Shown here one piece after another: positions 51,318-62,377 of a DNA stretch of 64,000 bases. The stretch comes from Caulochytrium protostelioides. Taxonomy: Eukaryota; Chytridiomycota; Caulochytriomycetes; Caulochytriales; Caulochytriaceae. The notes beneath the pieces were generated by a model. That model was not told the DNA's origin. It made no database searches and saw only the letters and a list, made by a program, of their open reading frames with translations. Numbering within the stretch: the first letter of the stretch is position 1; the number at the start of each line of letters is the position of its first letter. Both the position numbers and the translations under genes were made by a program. The stretch lies in assembly GCA_003615045.1 (NCBI GenBank), contig ML014152.1, positions 1-64,000 on the forward strand, written 5' to 3'.

Positions 51318-54155
51318 ACGGGCATGGCGCCGCCGTCGCTGCAAGCGCCGCGGTTCCCAGCGGGCGCTCGGCGATGACGACGGCGGCGGCACCGGACCCG
51401 GACCTGATCGCGCAGCTCGAGAAGCGCATGCGTCGATACGCGCGGGGCGACCTGCCGCGCGTCGCGTGGCTCGACCGCATCGTTTTCCGCGAGATGGAGC
51501 GCGTGTACACGGCACAGACGCAGGCCGCCGCCGACGCCGTGCAGGCCATCCGCGATGCCGGCGGCGACGTTGCCGCCCTGCCCCGCGGCGGCATGCTCGC
51601 CTACCTGCACATTGAGGTGCCGCAGTTCGATCTGCCGGTTGTGTTTTACGAGACGCCGGCGCCCGAGATCCCGCTGCCGCCGGCGGCGCTCGCGGCCGAG
51701 GCGCGCAAGCGCAGCCAAGCCGCGGCGCCGACGGGCGCGCTCGGCCCAGCCCTCGCCACCGCGGCCGCCGCCACCGCCGCCACCGCCGGCGGCAGCACGC
51801 CGTCACCCGCGCTGCGCGGGATCGCCGGGCATCCGGCGGGCCACCCGCTCGGGCCCAAAGAGATCCAGCTCGGCCTGCAGGGGCGCTGCCTCTCCCTGTG
51901 GGAGTCGTCGCCGCATGCGTCGGGGATGCAAGATGCTGCGGGCAGCGGCGGCGGCGGCGGCACGGGCGGCGGCAGCGGCGGCAGCGGCACGAGCGGTGGC
52001 GGCGCGATGGTGGGAGCCAGCGGCACGAGTGGCGGCAGCACGGCCCGGGGCGCGGCGGGCCTGGGCATGACGGATCCCGATGAAGACTGGAACCCGATCG
52101 AGGCGAAGCACCGCAAGCTGGTGCGCAGCGACCGCCGCGGGTACGGCCCCCTGGATCGCGAGCTGAAGCCAAACGCGCAGGCGCGCGACGCGCTGCAGAC
52201 GATCATCCGGTACCCACCGCACCAGGAGCTGAGCAGCGAGGAGAAGGACCTAGTGTGGAAGTTCCGCATGCATCTGACGCGCGACAAGAAGGCGCTCACC
52301 AAGTTTCTGCGTAGCGTCACGTGGAGCGACCCGGGCGAGGTCCGGCAGGCGCTGGAGCTACTGCCGTACTGGGTCGCCATCGATGTCGAGGACGCGCTGG
52401 AGCTGCTCTCGGCCGAGTTCAACACGCATCCCGAGCAGCACGCGGCGGTCCGCGCGTTCGCGGTGCAGCAGCTGCGCCATGCGGACGACAACGATCTCCA
52501 GCTGTTCCTGCTGCAGCTCGTCCAAGCGCTGCGCCACGAGCGCGTCTTCAGCCATCATCCATCGACACCGGCGAGCGCGTCGACGCCACGCCATCCAGTC
52601 GCCGCGACGGCCGCAGCGCTGGCGAGTGGTAGCCACCCATCGCACAGCGCTGCCGGGAAAGCGTCGACATCAACCGTACCGCGTGGAACGCCGTCGGGCC
52701 ATGCGACAGCCGGCGGCAACAGCAGCAGCAGCAGCGGCAGCGGCACGGATCCCGGCACCGGTACCGGCACGACGACGCCCGGCGCCATGAACACGAACCA
52801 CAGCTCCCGCGGCAGTCAGAATGGTCTTCACAGTCGCAGCCATGGCGGCGGCGGCGCCATGTCGCGTGGGCGCGGCGCGGCGCCAAGCGACCCATTCTCG
52901 TCGACGCCGCTCATCGACTTCATCGTCGAACGCAGTGTTCAGAATCGCAGCTTGGGCAACGCGTTTTACTGGTACGTGACGGTCGAGTGCGAGGAGTGCC
53001 GCAACCAGAGCGGGCTGGCGACTCCGGCTCAGCCGTCGTCGCAACAGCAGCAGACCGGCGGGATCCCCGGCGGGGCCCGGATGACGGCCAAGGCTAAGGA
53101 AGCCGCGCTCGCGGCCAAGACGTATGGCCGCGTCGCATACCAGTTCCAAACGGCGCTCATGGACCAGCCCGACGGGTACCATCGCCGCGAGATCTTCCGC
53201 CGGCAGGGCGAGCTGGTCGCGAAGCTGTATGCGTTGGCGGACTCGCTGCAGCGAAGCAAATCGCCGCGCGGCGCCAAGATCGAGCAGCTGCGCGCGCACA
53301 TTGCCGATGCGCGGAACGGGCTGCTGTCGTTCGCCCCGCTGCCGTTGCCCCTCGACGCGGACGTGCACGTGACGGGCATCCGCCCCGAGAAGTGCAGCAT
53401 CTTCAAGAGCGCGATGCTGCCGCTCTGTCTCATGTTCACCACCGTCGACGGCGCAGAGTATCCGATCATGTTCAAGGCCGGCGACGACCTGCGCCAGGAC
53501 CAGCTCGTCCTGCAGTTCATCCGGTTGTTCGACCGGCTGCTGCGCCGCGAGAACCTGGATCTGAAGGTCACGCCGTACAAAGTTCTCGCCACGGGCGTCA
53601 AGCACGGGATGGTCCAGCTCGTGCTGCCGTCCGTCTCGATCGGCAGTATCATGCGCGAGGGGCCCGCCAACATTCTGACGTGGCTGCGAGAGCAGAACCC
53701 CTGGTCGGCCGCGGCTTCGGCAGCCGCCGCCGCCGCCGCGCCGTCCAGCCGCGCGACACCCGCCGCGACGCCTGCCGCGGCGTGGCAGGACCCCATGCTG
53801 CTCGCGCAAGAAACCTACGCCAAGTCGCTCGCGGGGTATACCGTCATGACCTTCATTCTCGGCGTCGGCGACCGGCACCTCGACAACATCCTGATCCAGC
53901 CGGACGGGCACCTCTTCCACATCGACTTCGGGTTCATCCTGGGCCGCGACCCCAAGCCCTACCCGCCGCCCGTCCGCCTCACCCAAGAGATGATGGACGC
54001 GCTGCCCGGCGGGGAGAACCCGTACCGCCGCGTGGCGCAGGCCTCGGCGCTCGACCGCTCGGCCGCGGCCGCCGTCACCGCCGCGGCCGCTACCGTCACG
54101 CCCGGCAGCGGCGCAGCCATCTGGAACCCCTCCCGAGCCGGAAGCAGCACACCTA

Positions 54156-54190
<35 letters not shown>

Positions 54191-54577
54191 CCCTTCGGGT
54201 CCGAGAGCAGCCAAGCGACGCCCACGGTGACCGGGGTCGGAGACGTGCAAGCGGCGGCGGCGGCGACGACGGCGTCGGCGCAGGAGATGCCGTATGCGCT
54301 GTTTCTGCGGGACTGCTGCGTAGCGTACACGATCCTGCGCAAGTCTGCCAATCTGATCCTGAACCTCGTGTCGCTGCTCACGCACATGAATGTGCCGGGC
54401 ATCGCGATCGAGCCGGACCAGGCGGTCGCGAAGGTGCAGGCTAAACTACGGACGGATCTGACCGACGAGGAGGAAGCGTCTGCCTTCCTGGTGAGCATCA
54501 TCCAGCAAAGCTTCGAGAGTCTTTTGCCGAGTATGCTCGAACACATCCATAACCTTGCGCAGCTGCTGCGAAGCTAG
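50210..54577 (+). CDS. VPS34: Class III phosphatidylinositol 3-kinase
   Basis: Makes PI3P for endosomal sorting and autophagy, with Vps15 and Beclin. Single exon, 1455 aa from MDRPPPPLPPP, against about 880 in yeast and human; the surplus is low-complexity insert. The C2 domain is split by Ala/Ser/Gly runs (FSYCVTPDLSHLALRVQC; EWLVFPLTYRDLPRDAALHLTLW). The helical (PIK) domain is at about residues 620-980 (DPDEDWNPIEAKHRKLVRSDRRG; LLPYWVAIDVEDALELL). The kinase domain begins with GIRPEKCSIFKSAMLPLCLMF and YPIMFKAGDDLRQDQL. The catalytic loop is GVGDRHLDN (D1221) and the DFG motif is HIDFGFILGRDPKP (D1239). Inserts inside the kinase domain follow REQNPW and, about 80 aa long, ENPYRRVAQA. The C-terminal helix ends HIHNLAQLLRS. 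The start is uncertain by up to tens of residues. Confidence 0.95.
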
Positions 54578-55582
54578 ACGGGCCAAGATTGCCAGCGATG
54601 CCGGGATCCCCAACTCGGTGAGCCCTTGTCATTTAGGGACAGTCAAGTATTAGAACCCATGATCGCTGCCTCTAATGACGTGACGACGCTTTTCCTGAAC
54701 AGACCTTCATTTTATATGCTTATCGAGTCTACCGGATGTCGCAGCGTGTCGAAGCATGTTGCCCGTGCGTCGTGGTATGGCTCACTCCCACCCACTCACG
54801 AACCATGCGGCCGGTGCGGGTGCGCAAGGGAGGTGAAGCCGGAGCGCTGGTTTGCTCGTGTGCCTGAGCCGAGCCGTGCGAGGCGATGTGCGCGGGTGAA
54901 GCGTTCGTGTTGATGGACGCACTGGCGCCTTCGAGGCCGGTCGAGACGTGCCGGTGGCGGCGGCCAAGAGGGGGCGCCGCTGGCCGCACGCCGCCGCCGT
55001 GGGCTGCCGATCTTTCCGGTTCGGCCGACCACAACACCGGCGCCGCGGCGGGCGGGCGGACAGACCGACGGGTCGGCCGCCGGCCCCCTGGGCCACTCGC
55101 TCGACAGGGCCTTGGCCGCTCACCTATCTAGAAGGCCGCGAAGGGCGGCCGCGAAGGACCCAGGATGCGGCGTCACACCACGTCGGCAGCAGCGGCCGTG
55201 CTGCGCTGTGCTGTGCTGTGCTTTGCTGTGCGTGCATCGTCCGTCGGTGTGGTGATGCCGTCTCTCCGCGTCTGCCTGACGGCCGTATGAAGCGCGACGG
55301 CCTCGCGATCCGAAGGATACGGCGACGGCGACTCGGGAGCGCGGGCACCCGCTCGCGGAGATGTGATGGACCGTAGGCTGATCGGGAGATCATCCCGACG
55401 CTCTTCGTCGGCGACAGACCTGCCAGCGAGCCGCACCCAACAACCTGCATCTGTGACGTGCACGAGAGACGTGGGGAGGTCGAGCCCGTCCCTCCGCCTC
55501 CGGTCCCGATCCCCATCCATCGCCGGGTCGCCCACCGGACCGGACGGCCGACCGTCGCCGCTGCGTCCCGGCCATCGCCGCC
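54578..55582. other. intergenic VPS34 / XPO6-like
   Basis: Has a (CTGTG)n microsatellite at about 55201-55231. The first 200 bp are less GC-rich, as expected for the VPS34 3' end. No gene recognised. Confidence 0.5.
55201..55231. repeat. (CTGTG)n microsatellite
   Basis: Short pentanucleotide array with one CTTTG variant, about 350 bp upstream of the XPO6-like start codon. Confidence 0.8.
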
Positions 55583-58500
55583 ATGAGCGCCGACATCCAA
55601 CAGCTGGAGGGCCTCCTCCACGCGTTCTTCTCGAGCGCGACCCCGGCCGACCGCAAGCGCCAGATCAATGCGGATCTCGCCAAGTGGAAGACCCAAGAAC
55701 GGAGCCTCGAGCACGCCACCCACGTGCTGGCGCACGCGTGCCATGCTTACCGCCGCCAGCAGGAGGACGCCGCGGGATCGGCATTGCTCGCCCAGCTAGG
55801 CGGCGCCCATGCGGCGCACTCGTCGCCCGGGTCCCCGGCGTCCCCGGCATCGTCGCCGTCGCCCGCGCCGCCGTCCGACACGCTGCAGTGGTTCGCGCTG
55901 ACGGTGTACGACGAGCAGTTCGCCGCGTGGCCGGCGCCGCAGAAGGCCGCGGCGTTCGCGTTTCTCTGGGACGTCGTGGCGGCGCTCGGCGCCGGCGGCA
56001 GCGCGATGGTCGTTAACAAAGCGCGCCACGTGCTCGTGCGCGTGGTGCGGAGCCACGGCCGCGAGGCGTGGGACGCGCACTTCGCGCGCCTGCGGGAGGA
56101 GGCGCGCCACCGCCCGCTGCTCGGGCTACGGCTGCTGAAGGCCACGCTCGAGGAGTTCGCGGCGCCGCGCGACGGCGTCCTCCGCGCCGACGAGCAGGCG
56201 GCGCTCGACCAGTGCCTCGCGGCGCACGCCGACACGAGCTTCGCCCTCGTCGAGCCCGCCCTCGCCGCCGCCTGGGAGGCCATCGCGCACGCGGCGCGCT
56301 CGCCGCCGGCCTCGGCTGCCACCGCCGCCGCCGCCGCGTCCCCGGTCCTGCGGTCGCCGTCGCCGTCCCACGCGGGCAGCGCGAGCCCGCACGGGCCGAT
56401 GACGCACAGCGACACCTTCGCGCCGGCGTCGCCCGTGCTCTCGCCGAACTCGGCCACGGGCCCCGCGTTGGGCCTCAGTCCCGACGGCTCGCTGGCGTCA
56501 TCACCGCGCCACGACGCGTTCCCGTCCGACGCCGTCGGCGGCCCGCGTGGCTCCGGCCTCGCGGCCCGCGCGGCGGCGGGTGCGGTGCTAGATCCGGCGA
56601 CCGAGGCGCGCCTGTATGAGGCGCTCGAGATCACCTTCCAGCTGTGCCAGACCTTGCCGCTCGCCGTGCTGCAGCAGCACGCGGCGACGGTCGGCCGCCT
56701 GGCGGACTTTGGCCAGCTCGCGGGCGTCCGCCACGCCGGGCGCAGCTTCGACCTGGCCAGTCTGGCGCTCAGCAGCTTGGCCGAGATCACGGGGCGGCGG
56801 CTCGTTCCGGATGACACGGTCGCGTTCGTCGAATGGGCGCTCGCGCGCCAGCTCCAGGTCGGCACGACCTACCTCGCGGACGCGTCCCGCCCGCAGGGGC
56901 GGGTGCTCGGCAGCGAGGGCGTCGTCGACCACCTGCTGTTCCAGCGGAAGATGCTCGACGCGGTCCGGCCCATGGTGGCGATGCACGTGGCGCGGTTCGC
57001 GCCCTCCGCGATGCAGGACGTCCTGGTCTTCCTCTACCACCTCACCGCGTTCAGCTTCCGCTGCTTTGACCCCGCTGGCCACTTCCGACGGCCAATCTCC
57101 GGCGACCCGGACGATGCGCTGGACGGCGAGACGGCCGACGACGGCCGCAACGGTCACCCGGACGAGGAGGAGGACGACGAAGACGACGACGACGAAGCAA
57201 CCGAAGTCCTGGTCGCCGCTCTCGGCGTCTGGGAAGCCGCCTTCTCGGCCCTGGAGAACCTCCAGCGCGACCGCCACCCCCAAGCCGCGGCGCGGATCGA
57301 AGCAGCGAGCCCGGCGGCGCTCGCGCTCGCGCAGATGATCCTGGACCGCGTGCAGCTCGCGTCGACGCCGCCGGGCGGGCTGCTTCATGCGATGCTGACC
57401 ACGGCCGCCGCCGTCGAGCCCGCCGCCGCGGCCGCTGCCATCGAGGGCGGCAAGCCGCCGCCCGTCGTCACGCGCTACACGCAGTTCATCGCGACCGTCA
57501 TGCGCCTAATGGCACCCATCATCGACCTCTACCCGCTGCAGGTCCTCGAGCCGCTGTACACACTTACGCGGCGCGCTGCGGAGCCCGCGGCCCGCGTGTT
57601 GCAGACCGACGGCCCGGGCTCGGCTCGCAATCCCGAGATCCACCGCATCGAGGCCTCGTGTCAGGACTTGCAGTTGTGCATCACGCTACTGGGCCAGTCG
57701 GCGCCGCTCTTCTGCAAGAACGGCGGCGCAATGCTCGACGACCGCGCGCAGTGGGCGCCGCTGCGCCAGCAGCTGCAACCGGCGCTCGTGCTCGTGGAGT
57801 GCTTTCTGGACATCGTCGAGCAGCACTACGGGCGGCACCCGTCCCTTGTAGCCGAAGCGTTCCGCTGCTTGACCTCGTTTACGCACTGGATGCAGCTCTA
57901 TGGGCAGGCCCACGGCCACGCCGTCAGCACGGCGCGCACCACCGACGCCTGGCCGCCATTCCTGACGCGGGTCGTGGCGGTCGCCCTGTCCAGTATGAAC
58001 CACGCGGGCGCCGTGGGCTCGGCCGCGCTGCAGTGCTTGCTGTCGATCAGCGCGACGATCCGGCCCAACCTGATGGCGCTCCCGGCCTTCGTGGATTTCC
58101 TGCCATCGTGCCACGAGTTCGCGTCCGGCCTGAGCGCCGAAGCGCGGTCCACCTTCTACCACATTCTGACGAACCTGTTCCTCCTGCCGCCGCACCGTCC
58201 CGTCACGGCCTCCGAGCCCGTCGCGCCGGAGACGGTCGCGGCCCTCGTCGGGGAGCGTAAAGCCATCTTTAGCGCGCTGAACGAGCCGCTGATGCAGATC
58301 TTTGTGCAAGCCGCGAACGGCGAAGTCGCCGCGACGCGCGCGCTCCTGCTGCATGCGTGGGCTGCGATGTGCCGCGCGGTCCGCGACCAATCCAACGCGA
58401 TCAAAGAGGTCGTCCTCGAGAGCCTGCGACCTGTCCTGCCCGGCTCGGTGAACGAGATGCAGCGCGTCGCGGGGCTGCCGTCAGCGAGCGAGCCGGGCGC

Positions 58501-59482
58501 CCCGGCCGCCGAGTACTGGCAGGCTCTGATGGCGTTCCAGCTGCAGCTCGCTGCGTCGCTGCTGCGCCCCCTGGTCCGCGTCGCGCCGGACCACCCGGGC
58601 CACGTCCTGGTCGCGTTCGAGCAGATCCTCGCCCAGGCGAGCGCCTCGCCGTCCGTCGGCCACCACGACGTCCTCCAGCAGTACGTCGTGGACTACCTCA
58701 TCGTGCTGCTGGACGAAGGCGGCGCGGCGCTGCCCGCCATCCGCTGGCCCCTCCTGCGTCTCGTCGCTGGCCTCGGTCCGCCGATCGCGGGCCCGGCCCC
58801 CGGCCGTCGGAGCGCGGCGCAGGAGGAGCGCCATACGCAGCTGGCGGTGCGGTATACGGGGCTCCTGGAGCGCGCGATCCACGTCAACTGGCGCTGGTTC
58901 AGCGGGGACGCGAGTCATGTGCGCCGTCTGGCGAGCCACCTCCAGACCACGCCGGGGGCTGCGCCCGACCTGCAGACGGCGCCGGCCGGGGGTGATGGCG
59001 GGACGGCCAATGCGATGCCTGTCGCGCAGCGGGAGCAGGTGTTGCTGCAGCTGCTCGGGCAACTCGTGGGCGGCCTGCGCCAGAACGTGACGCCGACCTA
59101 TGTCGCGGCCGTGGAAGCGCTGACCGCGCTGCATACCCGAGTCGAGCTGTTCGCCCATCCCGCCGTCCAGGGCTCCGGCACGTATGCGACGCTGGTCGCG
59201 ACGGTGTTTGCAACGCTGACCAGCAAGGACCGCGATTTTCTGCGCGAGGCGCTGCTTGCGCTGTGGCAGACGCTCGTCCTCGTCGAAGGCGCCCTCGGCG
59301 GCAACGCCACATTCGTCCGCGCCGGACTGCCTGCGATCCTGGGCGCGCCCGAGACGGCGGCATGGCCGCCTGCGGTGCGGGGTCACGTGGAGGCCCGGCT
59401 GCTCGCGATGCAGAGTCCGGCCACGTGCCTCGAGAACATGGAGGCCCTCATCCAGCAGGCGGGTCTGTGGTCGCGGTCTTAG
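55583..59482 (+). CDS. Exportin-6-like nuclear export receptor (importin-beta superfamily)
   Basis: Exportin-6 removes actin (with profilin) from the nucleus. Single exon, 1299 aa (human XPO6 1125 aa). The N-terminus MSADIQQLEGLLHAFFSSATPADRKRQINADLAKWK matches the XPO6 start (LESLMTEFFHDCTTNERKREIEELL). It continues LQWFALTVYDEQFAAWPAPQKAAAFAFLW, NKARHVLVRVVRSHGREAWDAHFARL and LGLRLLKATLEEFAAPRDG (XPO6 has LGLIMLKTTSEELACPRED). The rest is a chain of helical repeats with conserved-looking blocks such as MQDVLVFLYHLTAFSFR and TRYTQFIATVMRLMAPIIDLYPLQVLEPLY. An acidic loop (EEEDDEDDDDE) and Ser/Ala-rich inserts occur. XPO4, XPO7 or CRM1 fit less well. The start lies in CCGCCATGAG. Convergent with UTP13, 177 bp apart. 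Confidence 0.75.
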   Translation: MSADIQQLEGLLHAFFSSATPADRKRQINADLAKWKTQERSLEHATHVLAHACHAYRRQQEDAAGSALLAQLGGAHAAHSSPGSPASPASSPSPAPPSDTLQWFALTVYDEQFAAWPAPQKAAAFAFLWDVVAALGAGGSAMVVNKARHVLVRVVRSHGREAWDAHFARLREEARHRPLLGLRLLKATLEEFAAPRDGVLRADEQAALDQCLAAHADTSFALVEPALAAAWEAIAHAARSPPASAATAAAAASPVLRSPSPSHAGSASPHGPMTHSDTFAPASPVLSPNSATGPALGLSPDGSLASSPRHDAFPSDAVGGPRGSGLAARAAAGAVLDPATEARLYEALEITFQLCQTLPLAVLQQHAATVGRLADFGQLAGVRHAGRSFDLASLALSSLAEITGRRLVPDDTVAFVEWALARQLQVGTTYLADASRPQGRVLGSEGVVDHLLFQRKMLDAVRPMVAMHVARFAPSAMQDVLVFLYHLTAFSFRCFDPAGHFRRPISGDPDDALDGETADDGRNGHPDEEEDDEDDDDEATEVLVAALGVWEAAFSALENLQRDRHPQAAARIEAASPAALALAQMILDRVQLASTPPGGLLHAMLTTAAAVEPAAAAAAIEGGKPPPVVTRYTQFIATVMRLMAPIIDLYPLQVLEPLYTLTRRAAEPAARVLQTDGPGSARNPEIHRIEASCQDLQLCITLLGQSAPLFCKNGGAMLDDRAQWAPLRQQLQPALVLVECFLDIVEQHYGRHPSLVAEAFRCLTSFTHWMQLYGQAHGHAVSTARTTDAWPPFLTRVVAVALSSMNHAGAVGSAALQCLLSISATIRPNLMALPAFVDFLPSCHEFASGLSAEARSTFYHILTNLFLLPPHRPVTASEPVAPETVAALVGERKAIFSALNEPLMQIFVQAANGEVAATRALLLHAWAAMCRAVRDQSNAIKEVVLESLRPVLPGSVNEMQRVAGLPSASEPGAPAAEYWQALMAFQLQLAASLLRPLVRVAPDHPGHVLVAFEQILAQASASPSVGHHDVLQQYVVDYLIVLLDEGGAALPAIRWPLLRLVAGLGPPIAGPAPGRRSAAQEERHTQLAVRYTGLLERAIHVNWRWFSGDASHVRRLASHLQTTPGAAPDLQTAPAGGDGGTANAMPVAQREQVLLQLLGQLVGGLRQNVTPTYVAAVEALTALHTRVELFAHPAVQGSGTYATLVATVFATLTSKDRDFLREALLALWQTLVLVEGALGGNATFVRAGLPAILGAPETAAWPPAVRGHVEARLLAMQSPATCLENMEALIQQAGLWSRS

Positions 59483-59659
59483 AGCATCGATGCATTCAAC
59501 CCGCACCCTGTCATCGCCATGGTCGTTGTCAGTGACTTCAAGATTTCATGCCTCCATGCCTTCATGGATGATTTCTTCGTTTTCATAAGAAGTTAAGTTA
59601 ATTAAAAAAAATCGCTTGAGCGTCTGACGTGGCTAGCTGCCGAGACTCGGGCTGCCAGG

Positions 59660-62377
59660 TTATTCGAGGAGCTGGTCCATCTGGGCCATGACATAGTCGA
59701 GCAGATGAGCTTGGCGGACGGCCTTGTTGGCGTGGTCGAACTGCTTCTTGCTGGCAGCGAGCAGCAGTTGGACCTGGTCGCCGCGCTCGCGCGTGTTGAG
59801 CCAGAGGTTGTTTCCGTTAGCGGTCGGATTCATCTCGGCCTCGGGCGAGACGTCTGGCGGGTACGCGCGCAGCAGGATCTGGAGCACGCGGCCCGCGATG
59901 GGCGCTGTGCGCGGGCGGGCGATCCAGCCGCACACGTAGCGGACCAGCTTGGCCTGCGTCGCGGGGTCTTGGTGCGAGAGCAGCTGCATGAGCACGGCAT
60001 CGGCCTCATCCGGGGACGGCGCAGACAGCAGCACGTCCTTCAGGAGGCCCATGACGGCGTTGGGCTTGTCGAGGCGGAGGCAGGCGCGGAGGGCGCGCGG
60101 GTAGTCGCGCCGGGCCACGTGGTTGGCGATGTTCTGCTCTTGCTCGAGCGTCCACTGCTCCTGCTTGGCGGCGGCATGCTCGACCGTGGCCGTCGTGTTC
60201 TCCCAGAAAACGAGCTGCGAGTCGGACCCGCCCGAGACGACGAGAGCCTCAGAGGGATGGACGGCGACGGCCCAGACCTTCTCGTCGTGGCCCTCGAGCG
60301 TCGCGACGCACTCGGCGTCCTTGATGTTCCACAGCTTCAGCAGCCCGTCCGACGACGCCGAGAGGAACTGCAGGCCGCCCGACACAAAGTGAACCTTGAG
60401 CACCGAGTTGAGGTGCCCCTCGAACGTGCGCAGGCACGCGCCGTCCGAGACAGACCACAGCCGCACGGTCTGGTCGCCGGACGCCGAGAGCAGCACCTGG
60501 TCCGTCGCGCTGAACGCGATCGACCACACGCCGCGCTTGTGGCCCTTCAACGTGTGAACGAGGGCGCCCGAGTCGGTGCGCCACAGCTTGATGCTGCGGT
60601 CCTGCGACGCGCTCGCCACCAGGCGGTCGTTCGGCGCTACCGCCACCGCGTTGATGTCCTTCGCGTGCGCCACCAGCGTCCACGTGGACACCAGCTTGAC
60701 GGTGCGTTCCGCCAGCGACGCCGTCGCCGCCACGTGGGCCGGCGCGGCGAGGTCCTGCGGAAGCGCCCAGCACTTGAGCGTCTGGTCCTGCGCGCCCGTG
60801 TACAGCGTCGCGGCGTTCCAGCCAAAGGCGATGGCGCCGATCGCCGCGCCGTGACCCTCGGCGCGCGCCACCGCCGTGAGGCGGCCGCCCGCGCCCGGGT
60901 CCGCCATCCACACGAGCCCGAGGGCGTCGCGGCCGCCGGACGCGAGGCGCGTGCCCGTGTGGTCGACCGCCAGACAGATCGCCGTCTTGGTGTGCCCCTC
61001 GAGCAGTTCCACGTGGCCGGTAGCCGTATCCATCAAGCGCACCTGCTCGCTGTTGGACGCGAGCGCGAGCTTCGCCGTCCCGAGCCCTGCGGCGGTGGCC
61101 GCGGCCGGCGGACGGTCTGCCGTATACCGCGGCGCCATAAAGACGAGATCCAGGATCGTGTCGTTGTACCCGACGAGCTGCTTCGTCTGCGTGAACGTCG
61201 CATCGTCGCCCAGCGAGTAGAAGGCCAGGTTGTGGTCGTACGAGACGGTGACAAAGCGGTGGCTGGCCAGGGCCTCGTCGTCGGAGACGTCGGCGTGGCG
61301 CAGGCCCACGGGCGGCAGCACCACGAACCCGCCGGTCAAGGGCGGCGCGTCTGCGTACCGCGTGCTCTTGGCGCGGGCGAGCTCGGTGCCCGTCGCCATA
61401 TCCCAGAGCCGCAGCAGCCCCTGCTTGCCGACCGTCATGACGACCTGCGCAGGGTCCGTGGCGCGCGCGACGCAGCGGCGCACGAGCTCCGCGGGCACGG
61501 ACTGCATGCCCTCCATCTCCTCGAACGCGGGAATCGACCGCACGAGCGCGCCCGAGACAAAGTCAAACGCATGCACGAACTGATCGTGGCCCGTCGAGTA
61601 CGCGATCGTGGCGTCCGGGCGGAGGTCAAAGGCCAAGCCACGCAGGACTGAGGTATGCTGCTCAAAGACGTGGATGCACGCTTTGCGGCGGAGATCCCAG
61701 ACGCGGACGGCGCAGTCGTTGGCGCCCGAGAGCAGCAGCAGCCGCTGCGGGTCCGGATGGAACGCCAGCGCGGAGATCACGCCATGGTGGCCGGTCAGGT
61801 GGTGGGTGCAGAACCCGTCGTCGGCGTCCCAGACTTTGACTTCGCTGTCGGCCGAGCCCGTCGCGAGCAGCGTGGACGTGGGGTCGGCGGCCATCGTGAG
61901 GATCACGCCCGTGTGCGCCTTGATACTGCGCTTCTTGGTGTGCGGCACGGTCGTCGCATCCCACAGCGTGAGCAGCGGCTGGTTCGACGCCACCGCGAGG
62001 AGGTGCCCGTCGGGCATCAGCTGCACGCACGTGACATCCGTCTCGAGCGTCGTCGTCGCGATCGTGCGGCCCGTCGCGGCGTCCAGGGTGGCCACGTGCT
62101 CCGCCACCGTGCTCACCAAGCGGTGGCCCATCGCGTCGCCCGAGACATTGCCGCCCGAGTAGACGGGGCCCTGCGTATGCACGGCTTTGAAGTGTGATTT
62201 GAGCGCCGTCGGCGGCGGCACCGGCACGTCGACGTCAGCGTCGGCGCCATCTGCGGGCTCGTGCTCAGCGACGGCCGCTGCCGGGGCCGCTGTTGGAGTC
62301 GTCACGGTCATCGGTCTGGGCATGGCCGCCGCCTGGGCGGAAGCGGCGCTCAGCGCCTCGTCCGAGACTGATGGCAT
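59660..62377 (-). CDS. UTP13: U3 snoRNP / SSU processome WD40 protein UTP13 (TBL3)
   Basis: Nucleolar component of the UTP-B subcomplex required for 18S rRNA maturation. Single exon, 905 aa from MPSVSDEAL (yeast 817, human TBL3 808). Two tandem WD40 propellers fill residues about 60-720, with repeats ending in typical dipeptides (LLTLWD, EVKVWD, AVRVWDL, SIKLWRT, TVRLWSV, LLKLWNI). The C-terminal Utp13 helical domain follows (WTLEQEQNIANHVARRDYPRALRACLRLDKPNAVMGLLKDVL; then LLAYPP-like and HLLDYVMAQMDQLLE). This pairing of propellers and C-terminal domain separates it from generic WD40 proteins. ATG 62377 was chosen over upstream 62464 because the first residues there are unconserved. Confidence 0.93.
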   Translation of the reverse strand: MPSVSDEALSAASAQAAAMPRPMTVTTPTAAPAAAVAEHEPADGADADVDVPVPPPTALKSHFKAVHTQGPVYSGGNVSGDAMGHRLVSTVAEHVATLDAATGRTIATTTLETDVTCVQLMPDGHLLAVASNQPLLTLWDATTVPHTKKRSIKAHTGVILTMAADPTSTLLATGSADSEVKVWDADDGFCTHHLTGHHGVISALAFHPDPQRLLLLSGANDCAVRVWDLRRKACIHVFEQHTSVLRGLAFDLRPDATIAYSTGHDQFVHAFDFVSGALVRSIPAFEEMEGMQSVPAELVRRCVARATDPAQVVMTVGKQGLLRLWDMATGTELARAKSTRYADAPPLTGGFVVLPPVGLRHADVSDDEALASHRFVTVSYDHNLAFYSLGDDATFTQTKQLVGYNDTILDLVFMAPRYTADRPPAAATAAGLGTAKLALASNSEQVRLMDTATGHVELLEGHTKTAICLAVDHTGTRLASGGRDALGLVWMADPGAGGRLTAVARAEGHGAAIGAIAFGWNAATLYTGAQDQTLKCWALPQDLAAPAHVAATASLAERTVKLVSTWTLVAHAKDINAVAVAPNDRLVASASQDRSIKLWRTDSGALVHTLKGHKRGVWSIAFSATDQVLLSASGDQTVRLWSVSDGACLRTFEGHLNSVLKVHFVSGGLQFLSASSDGLLKLWNIKDAECVATLEGHDEKVWAVAVHPSEALVVSGGSDSQLVFWENTTATVEHAAAKQEQWTLEQEQNIANHVARRDYPRALRACLRLDKPNAVMGLLKDVLLSAPSPDEADAVLMQLLSHQDPATQAKLVRYVCGWIARPRTAPIAGRVLQILLRAYPPDVSPEAEMNPTANGNNLWLNTRERGDQVQLLLAASKKQFDHANKAVRQAHLLDYVMAQMDQLLE

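Noticed and set aside
59705-61651. 648-codon open frame antisense to UTP13
   Set aside because: Arg/Ala/Gly/Val-rich composition and no conserved motif. It is a GC-bias shadow of the WD40 gene on the other strand.
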